From Pyrrhoderma lamaoense (taxonomy: Eukaryota; Basidiomycota; Agaricomycetes; Hymenochaetales; Hymenochaetaceae): 64,000 nucleotides of DNA. The translations under genes and the position numbers were made by a program. Position 1 is the stretch's first letter, and the number at the start of each line of letters is the position of its first letter. The notes beneath the pieces were generated by a model. It did no database searches and was not told where the DNA came from. It saw only the letters and a list, made by a program, of their open reading frames with translations. The DNA lies in NCBI GenBank assembly GCA_002794735.1, contig NBAZ01000024.1, positions 124,001 through 188,000 on the forward strand, read 5' to 3'. Positions 12,291 through 23,310 of the stretch are shown here, piece after piece.

Positions 12291-12715
12291 CATAGAGTTT
12301 ATACGCTTACAGATGCTTAGTGGACATTGACATTCATAGCATGTCAGTGTAACGACTGGACGTTAGTTCACTAGTACGATCTTTCAATAATTTCTTGTTT
12401 GTATACTATACATATTAGTATCATCCTTATAATTGAAGTATCGTAGACTTTTCAATTTATGAAAACCGTTTGAGGTTAAATAGCAAATTGTACTTGTATA
12501 CCACAATATGGTTATAGCGCAACGTGTAGTCCACGTCGTTAAAACAACGGATATGTTATATCATCACATAACAAGGTCACGAATATCAAAGCAATGAACA
12601 GCAAAAAGAAAGAAAATAAAACTATAATGAAAGCCCCATACAAGTATTACAATAGAAAATATTCCATAGGTCTAATATACAGATGATACATCAAATAAGT
12701 TAACCAACAAAAAGG

Positions 12716-14495
12716 CTATATCTCCACATCTTTGCCTTTATCATTTCTTCTCCACTCGGGTAATTTCTTCATCTCAATAACATCCGAGTCTTTCGGCGTA
12801 AGCGTATCGGAGTTGAGTTCATCCTCCTCCTGTTGTGTCAGATTCATCGCTGTCGTTTCGGTGCTCATGATATTCGTGGCGTATCCGATTTCCGTTAATG
12901 TGGCAGACATATCCTCTTCATGACCCGCGAAATCATAGTGTGCGTACATTCCTGACTTGTTCCCGTCTGAACACATCACACGTCCCTTGGCGGCGGCTTT
13001 ATATAAATGGAGGAGCATACGTGATGTCATAATGCCCATTGCAACGTGAAACGGGCTAGATATTCATATAGAATGAGAAACTGAGTGCACAGAGGAAGTT
13101 TAACAGAGCGTACCCGTAACTAAACCATGGGATATGTGATACGCTTTGCTAAACATTCAAAACATAAGTTATGGGATATCTACAATCAGAAGAAGAGCAC
13201 ATACAACGACCATCAAGTTGTTCAAGACCAGTAAGACTGACACCCTAATGTTAAGTATGAGTTAACCCAAATCTACTCTCATAGAAGTAAAGGGTGAACT
13301 TAAATACACGTACCCGAAGAAGTACAGTAAGTTATCTTGGAGAACGACAGTCCAGAGTGAGTTGCGCATGAATTTGCTAGTCTGCATGCGGGAAGCCATC
13401 GTTCGTAAAGACCGGAACAAAGCGAAAGCAAATAAAATCCCTTCAAATATCGTGGCTTTTGTTTGCAATATAAAGAATGATGGTAGGTGAGAAAGAGAAC
13501 ATGCGAAACAAGGAGAAAAAACATACCAGGAACCCACTGTGCCCACTCAATACCTGTATGTATAGACGGGCAACCCGGGATCGGAAGTTTCTTTGCACTA
13601 GATATCACTGCGGCACGTTTCTCAGTGTTATGGATGAGAATCCACATGAAGGCAGCGATTGAAAGCAAGAAAAGCGTAGCATTGAAGAGAGCAATCTATT
13701 GTACGTGACATATAACATATGAGTTATATCACTTTCCAAAGAGATAAATGGAGTTATACGAACGCGTTTGGAACAGCGATAGATAACATATATACGAAGT
13801 TGCATAACAATTTCAACAGACCAAAGAGCTATTGCGCCAACAACACGGATGATACAATCCATTGCCACACAACTAGAAATACCAGATATCAGAAACATCG
13901 AAATAGACGAATGAAGTCAAGTAGACCCTCACACTGAGAGACTCGGGTAAAACTTCGAAAAAGAGTGGATTTGTGCTACATCGAAGAAGGCCAGAGCAAT
14001 GGGATAATACCGAATCTTTAACCACAATACATAAATTAGAAATTGCTAATTCTTGGGATGGTAGACTTTAACATACCAAGAAGAACATGATTTTCCCAAA
14101 ATTCAGCTTTCCTGGCTATCGTAAAAACAGTCAATCGTTACCATCACAATTAGGTACACATATACTTACCCAAACATATCTGATCTAATCCAGAATCTGC
14201 ATTAGACACACAAACAGTTTCTTATTAAACTTTGTTTCGAACCTCATCTTCAAGTGTAATCACTAGTATAATTACATCACAGAACAGGTAAGGGACTAGT
14301 GCCAGGGGCAGAAAAAAGGTGACTTACGGTAGTCCATCAGAGCCCAGGTAAGCGAAGGGGCTGCGCCAGAACGTCATACTAATCAAAGCCAAGCCTCGAT
14401 GCATATTGTGAAAAGGACTTACGACTCGTTAAGAGAGGAATCCTACCCGCCTTCACTAGCTGGATGGCGAGCTCAAGGTCTTCCTGCGACGCCAT
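12716..14495 (-). CDS. DUF6533-like membrane protein
   Basis: A minus-strand spliced gene. The start MASQEDLELAIQLVKAG has its ATG at 14493-14495. Later exons give SGLDQICLVW, PGKLNFGKIMFFL, RYYPIALAF, a long hydrophobic segment near 13605-13890, the exon giving WAQWVPATIFEGILFAFALF, then MRNSLWTVVLQDNLLYFFG and PFHVAMGIMTSRMLLHLYK. The W-PGKLNFGK, R(Y)YPxAL and SLW-DN-LYFFG blocks are the family pattern of DUF6533 membrane proteins, as I recall them. The C-terminal tail is acidic and Thr/Glu-rich, ending at 12716 and probably cytosolic. Function is unknown. Some inner exon boundaries are approximate. Confidence 0.7.
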
Positions 14496-15668
14496 AGCGG
14501 CAGTGACATAAACGATGAGAAGGGGAACTTTTAAGAAAAAAAGTTAAACGACAGCTGTGCTTTTGGTAAAGTAGCCGATTGGCCGGAAAAACATTATAGG
14601 AAATAAAGACCAAGGCAATCATAAAAAATGCGTCTGGTAACAGCGCCGCAACTGATAGTGTATGTCAGACTATTTATGTGTTTCCAAGGTTGGCGATAAC
14701 CCCGAATTGATTATCCTATCGAACATTGTTGTCTAACAAACCTAGCACTGAAGCAAACAATATCCTATCAAATCATCCACCACTAACTAAAGTCGTACTT
14801 TAACAAGAAAAATTAACATCTAAACCAGTATTGACAGTCAAGAAAGTATGCACATTGTGCGGACCCTGAAAACCGAGGATCGGGGCCGGCTATTAGATTA
14901 GTGTCATGAAATACGATCGATCATTTCTAAATATAGTATTTAAGAACGTTTGACCGGATCACATATGATTACAAAGCTACCGAAAGCACTTCGCAAGTCA
15001 ACTTATCCTCAGGTTGTCATGTGTAGTCTGTCCCGGAGCTCCAGTAAGTTCGTACTTGTCATGTTGAGCTGAGGTATTCTTGTATTTCTCCCGCTGGGTC
15101 GGATTCCTTCGAGTTACGAGGCAGTCGTTCTATTGTTAGAAGATGGCGTGTTGAGTTGTCACTTGGCAGGGACTCGAAGTGTTAGGGTGATTGGAGGACA
15201 TTGTGTACGTACGCTACTGACAAGTGATGGTCGGGCTCCATCTCTTCCCGTTACTCTAACTTTCTATGTGACCACTGCTGGTGCTGATATGAAGATGACA
15301 ATTAAATCGGAAATGTCTCGTCTAAGAAAAGGGCTATAACAGTACTAACCCTCCTATCTACAGTTGAGATATGTCTCTCTTACTAGCAAGGGGAAGAAAA
15401 AATCCCGAGAAGGCCCGCCAGAGTTGTTGTTTCGCGATACCTGAATGATTCATGATGCTTCAGCTTTCCCGGTCCTCCACTAGCAGAGAAACAGCACAAA
15501 GCTTAGCTCGCCGCGGACTAGTCTGTGGGCAAGATGTCTTATTGCGTTCGACTCATCTAGCTTGATCTTTGACTCATATACCTTAACAGTACAATCATCA
15601 CTATGAGCTAGGATAGTCTTATCTTGCTTATCTATTTAGTATAGAAATACCTCGGGTTACATATCAAG
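14496..15668. other. Intergenic, no gene supported
   Basis: No convincing gene. Frames at 15133-15339 (plus) and about 15540-15640 (minus) are open but lack neighbours, splice context and recognisable motifs. Confidence 0.4.
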
Positions 15669-17449
15669 TTACTGGGTCGTTGGATAGCATATAATACTTG
15701 GCCACCAGGATGTATTACTAGAGTCCACTCTGACTTCGGCTAGCTCCCAACCACTTTCTCTGATGATACTGTCAAAGCCGTAGATTGTTCGCTCGCTCCC
15801 ATTGAGACAGGCAAGGACCTTGGCACATGCATTATGAAAACTATCGGTAAACGGTAGAGAGATGAAAGAACCTTACCACAAGGTCGGTCATATAAGAAAG
15901 GACGTTTGCAACACCCATATTTGGGAGAAGTGGATACGGTGCTATAGGGGTTTTATTCTTGCCGTTAGTGACGTTAAGACTCATGGGGCCCTCACAGGAA
16001 GTTTCGATGATGTTGTCTATTATAACTAATTTTGTATTTGGACCTGCTACCTCTCGGAGATTTTTGAGTAGCTTCACGCACGAAGCATCCGACCAGTCAT
16101 GTAATATCTGCCGTAGTAAAAATACGTCCGGTACTTGTGGCAGAGGTGGGTGAGGCTCAAAAAAGTCAAGATCTTATTAACAGTATATTGAGCGCTCCAC
16201 CTGGCTTGATTGAAACGATATTATCTATACATACCAATGAATCGAACCTTTCCCTGTAGAATATAATTAGGAAGGTTTGCCTCCCAGTATAGTTTAGCTT
16301 CTTTTATGACGAGCTCCCTATCCTCGATTCTAAAGCGCAGATTAGGAAATGCCTTGGCAAGCTCAAGAGAGACGTGCCCCTTTCCACCACCGACATCGAC
16401 AATCAGCCCACCAGGAGGGATGGATGACCAGTCGAACATAGAGATGATCGATTCAGGAGATTGTAGTCTATTTGCGCCGCTCATTACAGCGTTGAATCGG
16501 CTTCTACGGTATGTGGCTAGCTTGTCACCAGAGTCATAGTACGACCAAATGTCTAACGGAGTGCCAATGCCTCGTTGGAAAGCTGCTTCGCTAATACCAT
16601 CAGAAAAGGAAGTTTGGGGGTCCAGAATTGTGGACTTCAGACTGCCAATTGCCTTCATCACTTCGTCTCCACCAAAACCCGCAATAGCGGCCAGACCATT
16701 AGATTCTTGTGCTTCATTTGATAGCTAGAGCTTGATAAGAGTGCGAAAGCAGAGAGCTAAATTTAGGTACCCACAAATCCGGAGATGAAGTATCCTTCAT
16801 AGTATCAAGTAGGGACGATAGGAGATTATGTGTATATACGTCTGGTGATACCTCCTTGAACCAATGATTGGTAGCTAGAAATCGTAGTATTCGGGCTTCG
16901 ACAAGGTTAAAAAGCGAAGTGAATGATGCAAAGAGATATTCGAATACCAAGCTTTACGGAGTCCACTTTGACGTGACTTTTAGCTGCTATCTCTTTAACG
17001 TGCATACCCTAGTGCATTATATATTGTTATTGCATGTTTATACTATTACGGTCATAAATAATGACCTTTGTCCCTGCAGGTCTGATTATCTCAGCAACGT
17101 TGATTTCTTCAACAATACTCAGTGCCGCGGGAGAGTAGTCTAGACGAGTCATGAGAAGTCTTATGCTTCATGTAGGAATAATGAGCTGATGACTTACCGC
17201 ATATGCTGAGACAGTCAGAGTTTTCGGAGGTTGTTGTACGGTCGCAATGAGATGAGATGCTGCAGAAACAATCAAAGATATATGTTTTGCCACAATAGGA
17301 TGACTTCTAATCCCATCTGGCTCGAACTCAGAGCTTTCTACTGGTTTATTGAGAGACGGAAACTCCTTTCCAGCTGACTCGCAAAGGGAGATAATATCGT
17401 CTATAGAAGAGTTGATTATGTCTCGAAGAGCTTTCAGTTCACTGGTCAT
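15669..17449 (-). CDS. SAM-dependent O-methyltransferase 1
   Basis: A complete plant-type O-methyltransferase (PF00891-like fold), transferring a methyl group from S-adenosylmethionine to a hydroxyl of a small molecule. It starts MTSELKALRDIINSS (ATG at 17449). Exons then give SPAALSIVEEINVAEIIR, GMHVKEIAAKSHVKVDSVKL, ARILRFLATNHWFKEVSPD, a SAM-binding loop LIVDVGGGKGHVSLELAKAF, and FFEPHPPLPQVPDVFLLRQI followed by LHDWSD with the likely catalytic His. The last exon has GFDSIIRESGWELAEV and ends SIICYPTTQ, stop at 15669. Introns are about 50-110 bases. It is divergent from methyltransferase 2 and clearly paralogous. Its substrate is unknown; the UbiA gene nearby suggests a prenylated phenolic, but that is inference. 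Confidence 0.88.
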
Positions 17450-18189
17450 CTCTACTGTGACTCTCAGAATAGTTGCGTTGATGGAGTGATGCAAGATAGA
17501 TAGACCTGGGAGAGGGCAGTAGACTTGGATATGCGTGTATCATGAGAATATATCAGAATCGAATGCACCTGGGAAAGATAAAAGCTAAAATAATACACGG
17601 CTTCTTTTGATAAAGTAGAAGACCGAAGAAAGCTCTTGATTTGGTGATGGTGAAACATATGGGACAGCTGCTCTTCTGGGTATATCAGATAAAAGGACTA
17701 TCTCAGAGTGGTGAGGTTAAGCATATGATAAGATTTTAGTCTGATATACTATTTTCAAATGAGAAGGACGATAGTAAATTGTGTAAAATATGCAACGTAC
17801 AACTGTTTATGATCGACGAGCCTATAATAAGCAGGATAACATAGCCATCATTTCTATTATATAATATATCGGTCAGCTATTTGAAGGCAAAAATATATTT
17901 CCATCGGGTATTGCCAATACAGCGGTTTTTACCTCAAACGTTTACTATTTCTCAGACTCAAGCATGCTTAACGCCTTATTATGACCCGTGATAATACTAA
18001 TTGACGGTACTGGTGAAAAGTTGGATGTAGCATGACGACGTGCGGGGCCCGATTTTCGGTGTTGGTCAGCGTTCTGGGATTTTACTCGCTTTTTTAGATT
18101 TTGTGAAGAAGCATCTCTAAGAATGTCATAGAATAAATACCAGGTTGCTCTTCAATGAACCCTATCTACTACATCTGCTCTTTCTCGAT
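17450..18189. promoter_or_regulatory. Shared promoter region of divergent O-methyltransferases
   Basis: A 740-base gap between the start codons of two paralogous methyltransferases transcribed away from each other. It should hold both promoters. AT-rich blocks occur near 17850-17875. I did not recognise a specific site. Confidence 0.55.
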
Positions 18190-19949
18190 ATGACTGAGGA
18201 ACTGAAAGCACTCCGAGACATCATCACGACCTCTATCGATTCTATTCTGAATGTTTGCGAGTCTACAGGGAAACAATTTCCTTCACTCAACGATCCGATT
18301 GATCCCTCTGAATTTACTCCAGATGGCATAAGGAATCATTCTGTAGTTACGAGTAATACGAACATCGCTGTTGCTGCTGCTTTTCAGCTTATCGCGACAC
18401 TGCAATCACCACCGACAACTTTAGCAACAATGGCTTTCAGGGTACGTCAAATTTACTGTTTTCGGCCCAGGAAAGAAACTAATTGTGACACACTTGTACG
18501 TAGTCCTCACTACCCGCTGCTCTTGGCATCGTCGAGGCAGCAAATGTTGCAGAGATTCTTAGAGCTGCAGGACCAACAGTAAGTCCGCTTCTTGATGAAA
18601 TATCCTTTTAATACCTACGTAAAACCCTTTTTCGTAGGGTTTACACGTGAATGAGATTTGCAAAAGGTGTACCTCTCCAATCGATCCAAAGAAGTTATGT
18701 TCGTATGATACGACTACTTTTCAAAGATAACTGCTCACGCTACTATGAAGCTCGCGTGCTCCGTTTCCTCGCTACAAATCATTGGTTCAATGAGGTGTCT
18801 CCTAATGTTTTTTCCAATAATCTGCTATCTTCTCTGCTTGACTCGAAAAAGGACCCTTCAGAGCCGAACTTGTAAGTATTGAGTCTTTATATTCCACTGT
18901 GATAATCACAAATCAAGCTATAGTTCCGAGACGAAGTACAAGAATTCTTCGGGCCTGGCCGCCATTGCTGGTTATGGCGCTGATGAGGTCATCAAAGCTA
19001 TGTCATTCCTCCCAGAGACACTGCTGGACCCTCAAGTTGCATTCTCGGAAGAGCCAAATGAGACGAGCTTACAGCGTGCACTTGGGATCAAAATGGATAA
19101 CTGGGAGTACTATGATTCAGGGGACGAACGGGCTTCTTACCGTAGAGATCGATTCGCCAGTACCATGACCAGTACTAACAAATTATACCCACCCAAAGCA
19201 ATAATCGCTGCGTTTGACTGGAATTTGTTACCCTCTGGTGCTCTTGTAGTAGATGTTGGAGCTGGGAAGGGGCACGTTAGTCTGGAAATCGCAAAGGCAT
19301 TCCCAGAGTTGCGTATAGTGATTGAAGACCGAGCCCCTGTTGTAAAAGAAGCCGAGGCATTCTGGAGTGCGGAACTTCCTTCGCATATTGAAGATCGCAA
19401 AGTACAGTTCATAGGTACGTTCTTCTCACTAGCGATATAGTAGCAAAGCTTAAAGATGTTGAATACAGGAACGAGTTTCTTTGATCCTCAACCGACTTTA
19501 TCACAGCCTCCCGCAGTGTTCATGATGCGCATGATCACGCATGACTGGCCTGACAAATACTGCATCAAGATCATGAGGAATCTGCGCTCAGCATCTGAGA
19601 AGGATACACGATTGATTATAATCGACTCCGTTATGAAATATGCATGCCACGAAGCGGAAGGCAGTAATACGAGAAAGACGCAAAACCCCCGTATCCTTTA
19701 CTTCCGAATCTCGGTGGGGCGAACATTTTATCCTACTCAGTTGATATGCAGGTAAAGATTTAGAAATTTGTCAACTCCTTCATATCATCCTAACCCCTTT
19801 AACAGATGCTAGCTCTACTAAATGCGAGCGAACGGACGATCGATAGCTTCAAGAACATAATTGAGGAAAGTGGGTGGAAATTGCTAGAAGTACGAAAGAA
19901 CGCTGCTAGTAATGTTTGGTGGCCTAGCCTTATCTGTGCACCAGCTTAG
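18190..19949 (+). CDS. SAM-dependent O-methyltransferase 2, possible late frameshift
   Basis: Paralogue of methyltransferase 1, in the opposite direction. Start MTEELKALRDIITTS (ATG 18190). Exons give SLPAALGIVEAANVAEILR, GLHVNEICKRCTSPIDPKKL, RVLRFLATNHWFNEVSPN, YSSETKYKNSSGLAAIAGYG, the SAM loop LVVDVGAGKGHVSLEIAKAF, then ITHDWPD (catalytic His) and a last exon with DSFKNIIEESGWKLLEV ending SLICAPA at 19949. In the penultimate exon the frame slips at 19681-19690: CAAAACCCCCG needs one more base to reach the conserved PPYPLLPNLGG block. It is therefore either a recent pseudogene, losing the end of the fold, or a one-base read error in an A run. Everything else is intact. Confidence 0.8.
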
Positions 19950-20860
19950 TTGGTGGAGATAATCGGAGGGTTCAAGTATTTTTTCAGAAAATCATGCTCA
20001 CTATTGATCTTTACTCGTGCTTCTTATAAGCTGATTTCTCATTCACACCATCAATCATAATAATTATCTACTACATGTAGCAGGTAACTGAAAAGCTGCT
20101 GAGATCTTTCCGTCTCTGCTTCACGGAATACCTTCCTCATTATACTACTGATCAGAGTGCTGCCAAAATCGATATCTCTAAAGTTGGAGTTGACTCCAAA
20201 TGTATGAAATATGCCATGAAATTGATCCTTCACGAAAAATGTATATGTATTAGCAAATAAGTCAAAGAAAGTATCTATAGCAAGACAGCTTTCACGATAA
20301 ATTACAGCCAAGCATGTCAAAATTCTCTCCAGAAAAGCGGCGTTCTTGGACGAAATCTGGGACATGTTTTTCGCTCTGATTCCTAAGTGATTTATGGGGT
20401 ACCGAAGTTGATATAGCGGTAATTATCGGCGAGAATGCGCTCAACAGTTATTCGTTTCAAATTTCATTGCGTATGTAGTATAACAATGTTTTCAAATGTT
20501 AGTAGATAACCTTTCTATTTGTCACTGATTTATTACTAGAGAATGACTTAACATGACTTTGACAAGGACGTAAAATGTGATATATGGCCGTGCATATTGA
20601 TTTCAGATCTTATAGTCGTACTATTATGACAGGTTTCCTCTGTCCCTTCCAGCTCCCCGGTGGCTACTGTACTATGACCTAAAACTGCACTGAGAAAGCC
20701 AGTTACCAAAAAATAGTAGTGTCATAGCTTGATTGTATACAATTTCAATTTGGGGGGGGGGGGAGCTACTAGATGCCAACGAGAGTAAGATAATCTTAAG
20801 TATATATACAGTGTATCGAGTACATGCTCATAACTCCATTGCACTATACAACACTGTATC
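19950..20860. other. Intergenic, no gene supported
   Basis: A minus-strand open frame of about 100 codons at 20051-20365 has no recognisable domain and no splice context, so it is not called. A run of 12-13 G at about 20752-20763 lies just upstream of the prenyltransferase gene. TATATATACAG at 20802-20812 could serve as its TATA box. Confidence 0.4.
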
Positions 20861-21978
20861 ATGTTCGACTCTATACTAGTAAAGACATTCCATAATCTAT
20901 GTAAATGTGTCTCAGAAGCCTATTGTTACGGATATATACTATTTCTCTTTTCATATTCTGACTTTAAGACTATAATGTTGCCAATTGTAGGATTTTTTCA
21001 ACATACCCTATCCTTATGTACGCTAACAAGACAAATCTGATATAGACTATTTTTGCAAGCATAACTGCCCCAGTCGCATCCTGTTCTCAGTTTTTTCAAG
21101 GCATATTCTGGACTTGGATACATCTTATCCAATACAATATTTCAAATCAATACAAAACAATACAAGAAGATGCTATTAATCATCCTTGGCGTCCAATACC
21201 TTCAGGATTCATATCCCAGACTGACGCCGTTATCTTGCGTTGGGCTATCGTCCCGGTTTGTATTGCAGTATCAGGCTTCTATGGAGCTACAACTGTAGCT
21301 TCGAGTGTCGCTTTTACACTCGTGGCTATAATGCACAATGATGTTGAACTATCTTCTCATTGGTTTGGAAAGAGTTTCTTGTGTGTACTTGGTTACGTAT
21401 CTTTTGAAGTTGGTTCTACCGTTGTTATGGGTAAGAGTGCTCATTAATAAGGTAATGGTATACATCATACTTATATGGCATCTATAGGTGGTTCCCCAAC
21501 TCCCGACTATGCTACGAGATGTTCGATCATTTGTAGCTCCTTAGCTCTCTTATCTACAATACATGCAAGTAGATTCACCCGTAATGTCTTGTTGATCTAA
21601 CTCACCTTGCAAAATAGGCTCAAGACTGCGCAGATGTCAATGGAGATCTCAAAGTAGGAAGAGTTACTTTTTCAATTTATGCTCCAGAATTGTCTCGATT
21701 AGTCCTCTTGGTAGCTCTTCCAATATGGTCAGGAATTCTCAGCTGGTTCTGGAGGATTGGAATGGTCGAAAGCTCTATATTCTGCTCCTTTGGATTATTT
21801 CTCGGTGTTAGATACTACATTTTACGATCTGTATCAGCGGACAAGCAATCTTATATACTATATAATGTGAGTCAGTATTCGATTATTTGTAGATACGAGT
21901 ACATACTCAAGTTTCTTCTGATAGTTATGGGTTTCTCTTGCCTTTTTGCTACCGGCCAAAGCCAAATTCTTCTCATAA
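20861..21978 (+). CDS. UbiA-family prenyltransferase
   Basis: An integral membrane prenyltransferase of about 300 residues, joining a prenyl diphosphate to an acceptor in the membrane. Start MFDSILVKTFHNL (ATG 20861). Landmarks: LFLFSYSDFKTIMLPI; TAPVASCSQFFQGIFW; the first active-site region NQYKTIQEDAINHPWRPIPS; LRWAIVPVCIAVSGFYGA; and after an intron the second Asp-rich motif QDCADVNGDLKVGR (DxxDxxGD, Mg/diphosphate binding) followed by IYAPELSR. The last exon gives LWVSLAFLLPAKAKFFS, stop at 21976-21978. Introns are short and every junction keeps frame in my reading. The IQED..N.PWRPIPSG pattern is typical of fungal UbiA enzymes outside ubiquinone synthesis. With two O-methyltransferases 1-5 kb away, a small specialised-metabolite cluster is plausible. 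Confidence 0.85.
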
Positions 21979-23040
21979 AGAGTATATCTTACTTAATATA
22001 CGTTTGCTCAAAAAATGTTTAGCTATGAGTTAAAGAACTATTCGTTAACAAGAGACTTCGTATTAGTTTTGCTTTCCTGCCCGACCGCAGTATGTGCTGA
22101 GTCCTGTGCAGTTTCGGATAGCTTCTAGATCCATCTGTGCATGTATAAGTTTCCAATCAATACTCATATATTAACTTCGAAAAAGGTTTTACCGAATTCA
22201 AGTTTTAGCCATTCTCCTATGTGCGGCAAAGCTTAGAACAAGAGGCAATAGATGAATGGATGACTAGAGGGAAGATCTGTGATATCTCATTGAAACGCTG
22301 GAATATGGTCGTGTGACCGAGTCCATATATCATACGGTAATAGCGAGCTAGGAATGCGGATATGATCACTTTCTTGTTAGTTCGATAGATCTCAAAACAC
22401 TGAACTGCGCTCACAGATATTTCAGTATGACGTAACGTATTAATAACATGTTACGTTGCATGTAGTACTACGAAAGATTCTACTCTAACTTTTGCATGTC
22501 CCGCTATCATTTACTCTCTTGTGTACGCAAAGTAAGCCACTTATAGGGCTATTAAGGTATATGATAAAGAAAGACAGAATAGGAAGGGGTATTCCCATCC
22601 ATTAGGTCTCACACTCCGACGTGACACTACCCTGAAAATCAAGAACTACAAACGTGTATGTTAACATCTCATTCGTGGACTAAAGTCGTATAATCATTAA
22701 TAATAAGCTCCACAGTCAATTAGCCTTTATAGTCAGTCGTGACATTCCTCAAGTACGTATCACAATAGATTTCACGTTATGTCTCCAAGATTGACTTTAG
22801 TAACAACAAAACTGAAGCATCTAACTGATATGACTTGGATTGGCTTACCCGAAAAACTCCAAGTGATCCTTCTTTCCTGCACCTGTATGCATCTTCTCAG
22901 CCAGGTACTAGCATACGATGGAACTGTTTTTACAAGCTATTCAGATGTTCGACATAGAAAGGGAACGGGTGACAGGCGGTAGGACAGATAAAAGTAATGG
23001 AATCTGGATAGTAGTACGGGGGTAATTTTGTGACAACAAG
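21979..23040. other. Intergenic, no gene supported
   Basis: Only short unrelated open frames. Boundary between the metabolic genes and the NLR array. Confidence 0.4.
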
Positions 23041-23222
23041 AAGATGTATCATGTGATATGTATGCTTTATAAGAGGAGAAACAAGTAGCCCATTGGTCAC
23101 CTTGATTTGTTAGAGATGCAATTTCGTTAAAGTACATGTGTTTAATATACAGATACATGGTCCGTTTACTAACGATTCGCGAAGACCCGGGGGGATCTAT
23201 ATCAGTAGATTACCGTTGTTTC
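23041..23222 (-). pseudogene. Relic of an NLR WD40 C-terminus
   Basis: Read on the minus strand this resembles the conserved C-terminal end of the WD40 exon: TGNNGNLL, then an interrupted IPPGLRESLVNGP block, and a closing DQWATCFSS-like segment. It contains a stop codon in place of the Met-Trp before IPP and is out of frame in places. It lies just left of the real end of paralogue A, showing that at least one further array member once existed on this side. Confidence 0.65.
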
Positions 23223-23310
23223 CAGTAACAGAACTACGATGGAGCGAGTAATGTGATCGGGTTAATAACGGTATTCAAGCACGGCTATTATTATCAATAA
23301 TCCTTTAACA

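Noticed and set aside
15540..15640. Minus-strand reading DKTILAHSDDCTVKVYESK, reminiscent of a WD repeat
   Set aside because: One isolated motif without further repeats or fit to the NLR family; kept out as chance similarity.
18690..18755. Apparent frameshift in methyltransferase 2 after DPKKL
   Set aside because: A short GT-AG intron (GTTCGT to ATGAAG) restores frame, and methyltransferase 1 has an intron at the same place.
20051..20365. Minus-strand open frame of 104 codons between methyltransferase 2 and the prenyltransferase
   Set aside because: No motif, no neighbouring exons and no promoter sign. Possible small gene but unsupported.
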